Shown here: in pieces, positions 6,492-12,844 of the stretch | Layout of the letters: each line of letters opens with the position of its first letter | Numbering within the stretch: the stretch's first letter is position 1 | Assembly (NCBI GenBank): GCA_019408975.1 | Contig: DXVA01000103.1 | Coordinates: 1 to 12,844 of the forward strand | From: Lentisphaeria bacterium | Lineage (GTDB): Bacteria; Verrucomicrobiota; Lentisphaeria; Victivallales; UBA1829 | Length of the DNA: 12,844 nt | Direction of reading: 5' to 3' | Notes under the pieces: model-generated | Seen by the model: the letters and a program-made list of their open reading frames with translations, nothing else | Told to the model about the DNA's origin: nothing | The model's database searches: none | Position numbers and translations under genes: made by a program

Positions 6492-6913
6492 TTGTTCTCC
6501 GACTGCGCGAAAATATTATTAGGCAAACGCCACATTCCTACGTTGCCGCGACATGGGATAGGTTTTGTCAGCAGACGAACGTTCGTCAGATGCCACCACA
6601 CGGGATATCCTTCGTCCCACACTGCATCACCAGGGGTATAGGTCGCCTCGTAGTTGCAGACGGCAATTAGTTTGCCTCGCCAGTCGGAAACCTGATCCCA
6701 GGAAGGCAGCGCAGAGAAAGCGTCTGCAGGGAAACAGCCCTTCGCCCATGTGAGGAAATTAGCGTAATCGCGTTCATCGGAAGACTTCGAGCAGGTCATC
6801 GCACATGTGCCGGAGGCAGGAATCGGTAACGCACTGCGGTTCTCCCACTGCTTGATTCCCATGACAATCATGACGGCCAATGGAATGCGCGTTGTGAAGG
6901 CAAGCTCGATCAT
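6488..6913 (-). CDS. ASCH (PUA-like fold) domain protein
   Basis: This protein of about 141 residues has ASCH hallmarks: an N-terminal TTRIPLAVMIVMGIKQWENR (hydrophobic strand plus G-x-K-x-x-E-x-R), then a Ser-Lys pair in TCSKSSDER, a central WRGKLIAVCNYEA strand, and the C-terminal VWWHLTNVRLLTKPIPCRGN followed by VGMWRL, matching the PIPxRGxxGLW ending of many ASCH proteins. The fold is expected to bind RNA or modified nucleic acid; some members are nucleases or cytidine-base hydrolases, but no specific activity can be assigned. I chose ATG 6913 because it overlaps the nuclease stop as ATGA, the same junction style as the next two genes; GTG codons at 6922 and 6919 are alternatives. Placement between a nuclease and a translesion polymerase suggests a nucleic-acid damage or processing role. 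Confidence 0.82.
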   Translation of the reverse strand: MIELAFTTRIPLAVMIVMGIKQWENRSALPIPASGTCAMTCSKSSDERDYANFLTWAKGCFPADAFSALPSWDQVSDWRGKLIAVCNYEATYTPGDAVWDEGYPVWWHLTNVRLLTKPIPCRGNVGMWRLPNNIFAQSENK

Positions 6914-7845
6914 TGCCACCACCAGTCACGAATGGATATCGTGCTTTCCAGCTGTTCCTGCTTCGGTTGCGGAACTGCCTTGAAAAAATCCAACCCGGTA
7001 GTTTTCTCTACTGTGTCAACCGTGACTGCGAATTCTTCCAAGCGTTTACTGGAGCCTTCGTTGGGGAGGAGAAAACCTATCATCTTTTCCGGCGGTGTCA
7101 GATCATAAACGACCTTGTAATAATATGCTGGAACGGTGACTTTGCTTGCCCCAATGGTTACAGACTTGGTTTCGGGAAGGACTGGACCGGTTACAACGTA
7201 GATATCCTTCTCCACTATGGCAAAATGACGAATCTGTGCTTCCAGCTCCTTCCAGATGCCGCGATTGAACTGCGGTTTTTGCGGACTCATGTTGCTCATG
7301 TAAAAGCTGTCCTTCATAGTTTGAACGGAAAAAGCCATATCGGCGGCAGGAGCCAGATGTCCCCGGTCGTAACCGGAGCGTCGATAGTCGGCGAGCGTGG
7401 CGCTTCCGGTCGGCACTTGTGGATCCTCGCGAAAATTATCATTACGTTTGGCTGCCTTGGTCACAGCTTCATCTTCGGTCATGCGGTAGACCACCCATGC
7501 AGGCTGTTCATGATATTCAATGTAGCCGAGAGCGTATCCGGGACGGTCAATAATGGTATCGGCTTTGCCGGGAATACCTAACGCAAGATTGTCATATGGG
7601 GACGAAAAGGGTGACCCTGATTGTTGGCTCTCTGTAGAGTCGCGAGGAAAGATTTGGAATGAAGATCCATGGGAGGACGGTGTCAGTTCACCATTTTTGC
7701 GGTCATCGACAATAGGAGTTTGATGGATGGGCTTTGTATGTCGGGCATAAGAGTACCCCCCGATGCCAATCAGCAGAACAAGAAGAAGGAAGGGGATTAC
7801 CTTGCCCCTATTTAATGATTTCTTTCTGGAATTGCAATGACGCAT
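6910..7845 (-). CDS. Membrane-anchored DNA/RNA non-specific endonuclease (NUC1/Serratia type)
   Basis: This 311-residue beta-beta-alpha-metal nuclease has the signature YDRGHLAPAADM (catalytic H163 in DRGH), SNMSPQ (N185), and metal-ligand N194 with E202 in FNRGIWKELE, spaced as in Serratia nuclease as I recall it. A basic start (MRHCNSRKKSLNRGK) followed by one hydrophobic segment (about 17-34) predicts a signal anchor, placing the enzyme outside the membrane or periplasmically. There is a Ser/Pro-rich linker at about 40-85. It would degrade DNA and RNA without strong sequence preference, for nutrition, uptake or defence. It starts at ATG 7845 after GGGGA and is the first gene of the ATGA-coupled block. 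A membrane-anchored nuclease translationally linked to an intracellular polymerase is unusual. Confidence 0.92.
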   Translation of the reverse strand: MRHCNSRKKSLNRGKVIPFLLLVLLIGIGGYSYARHTKPIHQTPIVDDRKNGELTPSSHGSSFQIFPRDSTESQQSGSPFSSPYDNLALGIPGKADTIIDRPGYALGYIEYHEQPAWVVYRMTEDEAVTKAAKRNDNFREDPQVPTGSATLADYRRSGYDRGHLAPAADMAFSVQTMKDSFYMSNMSPQKPQFNRGIWKELEAQIRHFAIVEKDIYVVTGPVLPETKSVTIGASKVTVPAYYYKVVYDLTPPEKMIGFLLPNEGSSKRLEEFAVTVDTVEKTTGLDFFKAVPQPKQEQLESTISIRDWWWQ

Positions 7846-7916
7846 CTTTCCCCGACCTGGTCAATGGTTTTTTGGATCGTCCCTTGTCAAAATGATTGGT
7901 AATGTCCCAATAACTT

Positions 7917-8555
7917 TCATTTGGAGCTCCAATTCATAATTTTCTCTATTGTCGCATTGTCCGGCACTGCTTTGCCATGCTCCCATGCGGAGACCTTCTT
8001 CACGGAAACGCCGAGTGAGGCGGCAAACTTGACTTGCGAGAGACCTGATGCTTTGCGCCTGGCAAGCAGCTGTTCCGGGGTAAGCTGTCCGGGATTATCG
8101 GTGAAATCGGGGACAGACATCGCCGGGAATGTATCGCCGAGGGTGACTTTAACCTTCGCACCTTCGGTGGTATTGACAGCGGATACATTCGATATGGCGG
8201 TCCGGAGTTCCGGATACTTTTCATATTTCCTGCGAACAAGGCTGTTGACTTCAGTTCGTACCATCTTCTTCGATTCCGCATCCAGTTTCATCTGGCTCAA
8301 CGCGGAATCTTCGATCTCCTTACGCCCGGAGACGGCGATGTTCCACGCGATCATGCCCATGCGCCAGAGAATGTTTCTCCCAACAAGGTCGATCCCCTTG
8401 GAGTCGTCCACATATTCCGGCAGGACATCCACACACAAATCCATAAGTGCACCTGCGATGCGATTATTCTGCCGGCGGCTGAGCAACTCAGCGTGAACTC
8501 GCCTGGCTTTCAGTTTCGCCTTGCGTTTTGCAGCTTTATTCGGTCTATGGCTCAT
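7917..8555 (-). CDS. XRE-family helix-turn-helix protein with novel N-terminal region
   Basis: The C-terminal 50 residues (about 160-208) form a clear Cro/CI-type HTH: LTPEQLLARRKASGLSQVKF, then AASLGVSVKKVSAWEHGKAV. The N-terminal 150 residues are very basic at first (KAAKRKAKLKARR) and then helical, with no family I recognise. ATG 8555 is preceded by AAGGA and lies 10 bp after the upstream gene's stop, so it is the last gene of the restriction-modification block. A 71-bp gap follows before the nuclease. It could be an antitoxin-like regulator or a repressor of one of the flanking blocks; the HTH is secure but the target is unknown. Confidence 0.8.
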   Translation of the reverse strand: MSHRPNKAAKRKAKLKARRVHAELLSRRQNNRIAGALMDLCVDVLPEYVDDSKGIDLVGRNILWRMGMIAWNIAVSGRKEIEDSALSQMKLDAESKKMVRTEVNSLVRRKYEKYPELRTAISNVSAVNTTEGAKVKVTLGDTFPAMSVPDFTDNPGQLTPEQLLARRKASGLSQVKFAASLGVSVKKVSAWEHGKAVPDNATIEKIMNWSSK

Positions 8556-8565
8556 CGTTTTTCCT

Positions 8566-8934
8566 TCAATATGATATCTGAATCACCAATTCTTCGCCAG
8601 GCTTCGGTTCAGAGATATCCTCAATATCCTCGGCGATGGTCTCCATCATCTTTAAATATGCAAGTTCACGTCGCCCCGTCCAGGCGAAATCCGACTTTAC
8701 AGGGAAGAGCTGTTCCTGCATTTTCTCTTTCCAATTCTCTGAATCCAACGCGGCAACGCAGTTTTCGTGCAAAAACACCAGTGCAAGGTAATCCAGGGGG
8801 CGCTCATTGCAGTCCAGTTTCCCATCGTAAATCTTCTCCCTGAACCATTCGGCAACAGGAGAAAACTTGTGCCAATGGATAAGGCAATCCTTGCCTGCTT
8901 TCGTTTTTTTACTGATGTAAATATCAAGCCCCAT
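8566..8934 (-). CDS. Hypothetical protein, MGLDIY-type N terminus
   Basis: I do not recognise a functional family. The protein is acidic, 122 residues, and starts MGLDIYISKKTKAGKDCLIH, an opening common in phage and mobile-element hypotheticals. It continues with WHKFSPVAEWFREKIYDGKL, Trp/Tyr-rich helices and an acidic tail. I prefer ATG 8934 over 8940 because the Shine-Dalgarno CAGGAG is 7 nt from 8934 but only 1 nt from 8940. Its start lies inside the end of the Vsr gene (stop at 8924), indicating cotranscription with the restriction-modification genes. It could be a small accessory or anti-restriction factor, but nothing in the sequence proves that. Confidence 0.72.
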   Translation of the reverse strand: MGLDIYISKKTKAGKDCLIHWHKFSPVAEWFREKIYDGKLDCNERPLDYLALVFLHENCVAALDSENWKEKMQEQLFPVKSDFAWTGRRELAYLKMMETIAEDIEDISEPKPGEELVIQISY

Positions 8935-9358
8935 TATCATGCTCCTGCCTATGTTCTTTGATTCTGTCCGGCAGAGTCTTGAGAAATCCGTCCTTTTTCA
9001 GCTCGCATTCCCAGATCACGATCAGATTCCAGCCGAGCTCGTTCAGCTGTTTTTCCGTTCCCTTGTCTCTGTCGACATTCCGTTTGAATTTCTTCTGCCA
9101 GAATTCAACATTTGAGGATGGCATGGTTGCCTGCCGGCATCCCGGATGCCGATGCCAAAAACAACCGCGAACCTCAATAACTGTTTTGTATTTTGGAAGG
9201 ACAATGTCGGGATGTCCCGGCAGACTTTTGACATGAAGTCGGAAGCGGAATCCGTGTCGGAAGAGGAACGATCGCACTACGAGTTCCGGAGCCGTGTCAT
9301 TCGACCGAATCCGGCTCATGTTCCAGCTGCGATGTTCTTTGCTTATAGTATCCAACAC
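8924..9358 (-). CDS. vsr: Very short patch repair endonuclease
   Basis: This is a full-length (144-residue) Vsr homologue. Vsr nicks at T:G mismatches produced by deamination of 5-methylcytosine, protecting the sites methylated by the linked methyltransferase. Residues align without gaps to E. coli Vsr numbering as I recall it: M14 (intercalation), E25, D51 in GHPDIVLP, and C66, F67, W68, H69 and H71 in GCFWHRH. C74 and C118 are candidate zinc ligands. The usual catalytic T63-H64 pair reads V63-R64 here. The start is GTG 9358, immediately after the endonuclease TGA, with AAAGGA upstream; the opening LDTISKEHRSWNMSRIRS is typical of the family. Location directly after a C5-methyltransferase and its endonuclease fits the role. 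Confidence 0.93.
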   Translation of the reverse strand: MLDTISKEHRSWNMSRIRSNDTAPELVVRSFLFRHGFRFRLHVKSLPGHPDIVLPKYKTVIEVRGCFWHRHPGCRQATMPSSNVEFWQKKFKRNVDRDKGTEKQLNELGWNLIVIWECELKKDGFLKTLPDRIKEHRQEHDNGA

Positions 9359-10915
9359 TCAAATATCCTTTATTTCTATCAGCCTGTTTTTAGAAAGGAT
9401 AGTACGGATGCCTGTGTGCGGATATGGCGTTATCAGGTTCTTTTCGACCATGGAAATAACGTTATTAACGCTGATGGCTGACCCTTGAATTCCGGTTTCC
9501 TCAACAATGCTTTGAATTTGAGGGGTAATATTTTTTCCGAAGCCCCCCGCAATATACGAGAAAAATGCAAGAGGTTTGTCTGATTTACTATACGAGTTGA
9601 GGTTTTCTATGTAATTGTGAACCATCCTGTTCCGGTGATCATTGGAAATGCTGTAGCGACTGTATGCTTTGTTATCTATAATTGCCTGATAACCTGCTGA
9701 ACCAGAAATAAGCAAAACATCTGGAGTCAATCCAATCGGTCCGACATGATGTGTTTCAAAACCAAATGCATCATGGAAAAGGGTTGCAGTTGCTTTTTCA
9801 AAGTCTGTGGCATCTTCCCGTCCTTTGAATGCCATATCAAAATATTCCGTCATAAAAGAACCGATTGCACCGTGCGGGTAGAGTTTCAGAAGCGTTTCTT
9901 CAACAACTTTACTTGAAATTCCGGTTGTTTCTATGATGCGGTCGATAATACTCGCAGAAATTTTTGTAATAGGTGTTTTCAGAGATTCTGCGATGAAAGC
10001 ATTCTTGATTTTCTGTTCTGCAATAATTCGAGCCGTAACATTTACAGCACCAGTCAAATCACGAGTGTCTTTTCTATGTTTCGGATCAATGCCATATTTC
10101 CTTTGGAAGTATTCTTCTTCCCCCGGCCGGTCAATAAAGGGGAGCTTCTGAGCGAGGATTTGTTTTACTTCATCCTGCTTATCCTCCAATATCGTTAAAT
10201 TTCCATCGTCATCCCGCCGTGCAAGCTGGGTGTATTCCATCCAATTCATGATAGTATTTGCCACGTCCAGCAAATGCGCAAACGGATTGGCAAGATTGAC
10301 TCCGCCTTTTGAACTTGCGTATTTCGTTGCAAAGTCCTTTTCAAGACACGCATCTCCATCTGAACGGAAGTCTATAATACGCTTTACAATGTACTCAAAG
10401 CATGCATCCGTTTCCTTTTCTGCTTCTACAACAATGATTTTAGCAATTTCATCCTCTGTTAAGTATTTGATCCGTCTATCGGCTAACAAACGGAACAAGA
10501 AAAGAAAAGGACGAATTTTGAAACGGGAAGATACATCAACGCCACGGCTCAATGAAAAAGATGACGGAAACTGGTATTTCAAGATCTGTCTCGTCAGAAC
10601 TGCAACTGGTGAGTCGCCGTTCATAATTGCTTCGCCGGCAAGCGTTAATTTTGTTTTTCCTGTTGACTCCTGAGTGAATATGAGCCCCAGACTTGCCACC
10701 CATGCCCGGTATGTTCTTGCTCCTCCTCCAGTTTGATCTCGTCGTTCGCCAGCTTTTTTTAGTCCTGCTTTTTCGAGAGCCTCTTCAAAAGACAAATGTG
10801 AATCCCGCTGTCCAGACCATTCCTGATCCAGAGAGATCTCCGCGAATGTGGATAGAACCTCAGGAATAGAGTTCAATTTTCTTTTTGGACGGGTAACCCA
10901 CCAGTAATTCAGCAT
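9359..10915 (-). CDS. Type II restriction endonuclease, AlwI/BstNBI-like
   Basis: This 518-residue protein begins WWVTRPKRKL and has a recognition-type N-terminal region: LTLAGEAIMNGDSPVAVLTR, then KYQFPSSFS, then FKIRPFLFLFRLL. That layout resembles AlwI/BstNBI-family enzymes as I recall them (an EAG helix, then KWQYPS, then the PLVF segment). Near the C terminus lies a PD-(D/E)xK nuclease core: E373, P398-D399 (TPDVLLIS), D414 and K416 in IIDNKAYSRYSIS, followed by NDHRNRMVHNY. It would cut unmethylated DNA at the site protected by the linked C5-methyltransferase. ATG 10915 overlaps the methyltransferase stop by 7 bp and has GAGGTGGG upstream. The gene is visibly more AT-rich than the dgo operon, consistent with horizontal transfer. 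The recognition sequence cannot be predicted. AlwI-family placement is moderate; the nuclease and R-M assignment is stronger. Confidence 0.8.
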   Translation of the reverse strand: MLNYWWVTRPKRKLNSIPEVLSTFAEISLDQEWSGQRDSHLSFEEALEKAGLKKAGERRDQTGGGARTYRAWVASLGLIFTQESTGKTKLTLAGEAIMNGDSPVAVLTRQILKYQFPSSFSLSRGVDVSSRFKIRPFLFLFRLLADRRIKYLTEDEIAKIIVVEAEKETDACFEYIVKRIIDFRSDGDACLEKDFATKYASSKGGVNLANPFAHLLDVANTIMNWMEYTQLARRDDDGNLTILEDKQDEVKQILAQKLPFIDRPGEEEYFQRKYGIDPKHRKDTRDLTGAVNVTARIIAEQKIKNAFIAESLKTPITKISASIIDRIIETTGISSKVVEETLLKLYPHGAIGSFMTEYFDMAFKGREDATDFEKATATLFHDAFGFETHHVGPIGLTPDVLLISGSAGYQAIIDNKAYSRYSISNDHRNRMVHNYIENLNSYSKSDKPLAFFSYIAGGFGKNITPQIQSIVEETGIQGSAISVNNVISMVEKNLITPYPHTGIRTILSKNRLIEIKDI

Positions 10916-12270
10916 GATCCCACCTCATGATCTTCGAGATTGACATTGCACGGAACTGATTCATACGGAATATCTGCAAAAGTTTTCAAGATAGCTTCGA
11001 AAATTACCTTTGCTCCTCGACACGGTACAGCCATACCAATTTGCTTTCTAACACTTTCCTTGGATCCGCAGAAAATGAAATCATCTGGAAAAGTCTGCAA
11101 TCTTGCTCGTTCCCGATTGGTCAATGCGCGAGGCTCTGAGTAGTGATAAATATGTGTACCCCCACCACCAGATCCGGTAACAGTATACGCAGGTTTATTC
11201 GGATCAAGACGCTTGTAAATCTGGCTTATTTTTGCTCCGCGAACATGCAGTTGCAATTCCGGAGGAAGATTGGCCGTAAATGCATTTTCTCCTGGTTTTA
11301 TGTACTGCAATCTGGCAACGACACGCGGATCCTGTCTCGTGAGTTCCGCGTTAGGCGCACTTGCCGGTATCGGCGGATTTTCCAAAGCAGATTTGCATGT
11401 ATTATCACAGTTTGCATAAATAGCGGGACTTGGAACTCGATACTCATAAGGCAGATCATTACGAATGCCGACAATGATAATACGATGTCTTGCCTGAGGA
11501 ACACCGTATTCCTCAAACTTATAGAGATGTGGATAAATCCGATAACCGGACTCCTGCAAATCCACAAGAATCTTCCCGAATGCCTTTCCTTCATTAGCGG
11601 ATTTCAACCCACCCACGTTTTCCGCAAGAAACCATTTGGGGCGATGCGAGCGAAGTACACTAACTCCGTAGGAGTATAAGGGACCATAGGTGCCTCCAAA
11701 CCCTTTCTGTTCTCCGACTACACTAAAATCATTGCATGGAAAACCAAATGCCAATGCGTCAATCGGTGGCAGTTTACTGAGATCAAGTTTCCGTACATCT
11801 TCGCAAATAACACTTCCGGAATCATCTGGACAGATATTTTTACGGTATGTTTCGCATGTGGAGCTGTCATAATCATTTGCCCATTTGTGACGAATACAAT
11901 ACCCAGGAACATCTGCCGTTGTCGCGCCAACTGCGAGACCACCCGGGCCACAGAAGAGCTCACCGAGCATAAAGGAATGCTCCGATATTGAATCGGATGT
12001 TACCATTTTACGTTCAAATAATGGTTGCGGAATTGGAGAGATATTTTGTTCAGACTCCTTTTCAATCTCCATAATATCGGAGAAATCACAATGTAAAGCG
12101 ACGCAGATCTTAATTAAAACATCTGTTGTCACATTTTCATTCTTACCAAGCTTTGCTATTGAAACGGAACTCACGCCAGCCAATTTCTGGAGAGATGTTC
12201 TGTTCATGTTCCGGTCAATTAAAAGCTTCCATAGTTTTTTATACGTCACGTTCATAAGTGGCACCATCAT
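10909..12270 (-). CDS. C5-cytosine DNA methyltransferase with N-terminal XRE/HTH regulator domain
   Basis: This 453-residue fusion has two parts. Residues about 6-72 form a Cro/CI-type HTH of the YozG-like class (VTYKKLWKLLIDRNMNRTSL, then NVTTDVLIKICVALHCDF). From about 101 a complete m5C methyltransferase follows: motif I LGELFCGPGGLAVG (AdoMet), motif IV FPCNDFS with nucleophile C179, motif VI ENV (217-219), motif VIII QARHRIIIVG, a short target-recognition region, and motifs IX-X RALTNRERARLQTFPDDF and QIGMAVP. Motif X reads GMAVPC rather than the usual GNAVP. It protects host sites from the downstream endonuclease. The HTH probably represses its own promoter, as shown for other HTH-fused methyltransferases such as M.SsoII. 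ATG 12270 and ATG 12267 are possible starts; ATG 12255 (MNVTYKK) also fits the domain boundary, and none has a strong Shine-Dalgarno. Confidence 0.93.
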   Translation of the reverse strand: MMVPLMNVTYKKLWKLLIDRNMNRTSLQKLAGVSSVSIAKLGKNENVTTDVLIKICVALHCDFSDIMEIEKESEQNISPIPQPLFERKMVTSDSISEHSFMLGELFCGPGGLAVGATTADVPGYCIRHKWANDYDSSTCETYRKNICPDDSGSVICEDVRKLDLSKLPPIDALAFGFPCNDFSVVGEQKGFGGTYGPLYSYGVSVLRSHRPKWFLAENVGGLKSANEGKAFGKILVDLQESGYRIYPHLYKFEEYGVPQARHRIIIVGIRNDLPYEYRVPSPAIYANCDNTCKSALENPPIPASAPNAELTRQDPRVVARLQYIKPGENAFTANLPPELQLHVRGAKISQIYKRLDPNKPAYTVTGSGGGGTHIYHYSEPRALTNRERARLQTFPDDFIFCGSKESVRKQIGMAVPCRGAKVIFEAILKTFADIPYESVPCNVNLEDHEVGSC

Positions 12271-12284
12271 TCAAAAGTTTACTC

Positions 12285-12317
12285 TCTCAAAATAATATAC
12301 TATGAGATGTTATTTTG
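12285..12317. promoter_or_regulatory. Overlapping palindromes, candidate operator for the HTH-methyltransferase
   Basis: CAAAATAA (12288-12295) and TTATTTTG (12310-12317) form an 8-bp inverted repeat with a 14-bp spacer. TCTCA (12285-12289) and TGAGA (12303-12307) form a second one. Both span the promoter spacer and -10. A repressor dimer here would shut off the operon, fitting autoregulation by the fused HTH domain or control by the XRE protein. The assignment to either protein is inferred. Confidence 0.42.
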
Positions 12318-12321
12318 TCAA
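12294..12321 (-). promoter_or_regulatory. Promoter of the methyltransferase-led operon
   Basis: On the - strand TTGACA (12321-12316) is followed after 16 bp by TATATT (12299-12294), or after 18 bp by TATTAT (12297-12292). The -35 is a perfect consensus. The transcript would start near 12287, only some 17-32 nt before the candidate start codons. Confidence 0.72.
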
Positions 12322-12331
12322 TCGCAATCTT

Positions 12332-12360
12332 TAAGAGCGCAAAGAAATATTTTGCGCTTA
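12332..12360. repeat. Inverted repeat upstream of the methyltransferase promoter
   Basis: TAAGAGCGCAAA and TTTGCGCTTA pair as a 10-bp stem with one bulged A around a 7-nt AT-rich loop. It lies just upstream of the -35 element. There is no T-run on either side, so a second operator or a remnant mobile-element end is as likely as a terminator. Confidence 0.4.
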
Positions 12361-12535
12361 ACAAGGAGGTAGACGATTTATTCCTGGCGGTCGGTTGGCG
12401 GGAGTGGGAGCAGGCGAGGAGGCTCCGTCTGTCGTCTTTCTGGACCTCTGGCAAGTGATGATACAATGAACTCGAATGGCGATCAAAACCAATGATGTAT
12501 TACACAATAGTTGCGAAACGCATTTGAAATGGTTA

Positions 12536-12745
12536 TCACCCATTCACCCACCATCGCCAGATACGGACGTAACAAAATGCGAGAAAGGCAACTCCGGCAA
12601 TGCAAAACATTGCGATGCCGAGAGGGAGCCAAAGATACATCAGCCCCAGCCCGGAGACGATGCTTCCGAACAAGCACATCAAAACAATCAATTCAGCGAG
12701 CTTGATTTTCTTTGCGGTCTGCTCAATCAATACAGTCTTTTCCAT
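12536..12745 (-). CDS. Small two-helix membrane protein
   Basis: This 69-residue protein has a polar N terminus (MEKTVLIEQTAKKIK) and two hydrophobic segments, about 18-39 and 40-60, joined by a very short WLPLG turn, ending RIWRWWVNG. It is predicted to be an inner-membrane hairpin with both ends on the cytoplasmic side. GAGGTG just before the ATG at 12745 is a good Shine-Dalgarno and overlaps the end of the preceding cyclotransferase-family gene, whose stop is 3 bp upstream, so the two are cotranscribed. I do not recognise a family or function. Confidence 0.62.
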   Translation of the reverse strand: MEKTVLIEQTAKKIKLAELIVLMCLFGSIVSGLGLMYLWLPLGIAMFCIAGVAFLAFCYVRIWRWWVNG

Positions 12746-12748
12746 GGT

Positions 12749-12844
12749 TCACCTCGTTTTCCAGTCACCGGAGGGGATTACTTCTGCCTGCTCCGGCAGA
12801 TGGTTCATGGTGTAGATCCATGCCTGAACAGTCGAACCGTCAGG
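12749..12844 (-). CDS. Gamma-glutamylcyclotransferase/AIG2-family protein, 3' end only
   Basis: Only the last 31 codons are in the window. They read PDGSTVQAWIYTMNHLPEQ, then AEVIPSGDWKTR. The pattern DG-S-x-x-AW-x-Y and the terminal IPSGDW are typical of the C-terminal strand pair of gamma-glutamylcyclotransferase-like (AIG2/BtrG) proteins, which cleave gamma-glutamyl amines or peptides to 5-oxoproline. The catalytic glutamate lies outside the window, so activity cannot be judged. The family call rests on a short stretch. Confidence 0.6.
   Translation of the reverse strand, partial: PDGSTVQAWIYTMNHLPEQAEVIPSGDWKTR

Noticed and set aside
7846..7916. TTGACA on the - strand (7890-7885) as a separate promoter for the nuclease block
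   Set aside because: No acceptable -10 lies 15-19 bp downstream; the block may be read through from the R-M operon.
6910..8600. LexA/SOS operator for the translesion polymerase block
   Set aside because: I looked for E. coli-like CTGT-N8-ACAG and Bacillus-like GAAC-N4-GTTC palindromes in the gaps and saw none; an unfamiliar LexA motif cannot be excluded.
12361..12372. ACAAGGAGGT as a Shine-Dalgarno for a + strand gene
   Set aside because: No ATG, GTG or TTG lies at a suitable distance; the frame behind it ends after about 40 codons without family resemblance.
12358..12543. A 61-codon open frame on the - strand between the membrane protein and the methyltransferase promoter
   Set aside because: It has no Shine-Dalgarno and a low-complexity Pro/Ser/Ala tail, and it overlaps the upstream inverted repeat; 12361-12535 shows nothing I can name.
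1..12844. CRISPR array, tRNA or rRNA genes
   Set aside because: No regularly spaced direct repeats and no cloverleaf or rRNA-like stretches were seen on either strand.

Overview
The window looks like part of the chromosome of an anaerobic, probably gut-associated, carbohydrate-degrading bacterium of mid GC content. Anaerobiosis is suggested by a small class III ribonucleotide reductase-like gene under apparent NrdR control. The sugar-acid operon and the IS5-type relic would suit Lentisphaerota/Victivallis-like or clostridial gut bacteria. That taxonomic guess rests on recollection and is weak.

Positions 1-3170 (+ strand) hold a compact sugar-acid operon: the 3' part of a D-galactonate dehydratase-type enolase-superfamily enzyme, an SDR dehydrogenase, a PfkB-type 2-keto-3-deoxy-sugar-acid kinase and a DgoA-like aldolase. 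Together these give a De Ley-Doudoroff type route: sugar acid to 2-keto-3-deoxy acid, to its 6-phosphate, to pyruvate plus glyceraldehyde-3-phosphate. The SDR probably feeds in the sugar or epimerises its acid.

Positions 3171-4150 are a graveyard. They contain a decayed IS5-family transposase (internal deletion, broken frames, missing 3' part) and the C-terminal stub of an MBL-fold hydrolase, both on the - strand. Positions 4172-4514 (+) form a complete small transcription unit: two NrdR-box-like palindromes 31 bp apart, a promoter overlapping the second, a leader hairpin, a strong Shine-Dalgarno, a 42-codon gene resembling only the glycyl-radical tail of NrdD, and a Rho-independent terminator.

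Positions 4582-12270 are entirely on the - strand and tightly packed. Read in transcription order they give a restriction-modification module (C5-cytosine methyltransferase with an N-terminal HTH, AlwI-like restriction endonuclease, Vsr mismatch endonuclease), then a MGLDIY-type hypothetical and an XRE-family protein. After a 71-bp gap comes a second block: membrane-anchored DNA/RNA nuclease, ASCH-domain protein, Y-family DNA polymerase and YolD-like protein, each joined to the next by an ATGA stop/start overlap. The first block is likely autoregulated by the HTH part of the methyltransferase acting at palindromes around 12285-12317. The second looks like a DNA-damage or mobile-element cassette.

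Positions 12536-12844 (-) hold a two-helix small membrane protein preceded by the 3' end of a gamma-glutamylcyclotransferase-family gene. The best candidate for something under-described is the NrdR-regulated NrdD-tail mini-protein. The four-gene ATGA-coupled nuclease/ASCH/polymerase/YolD cassette comes next.
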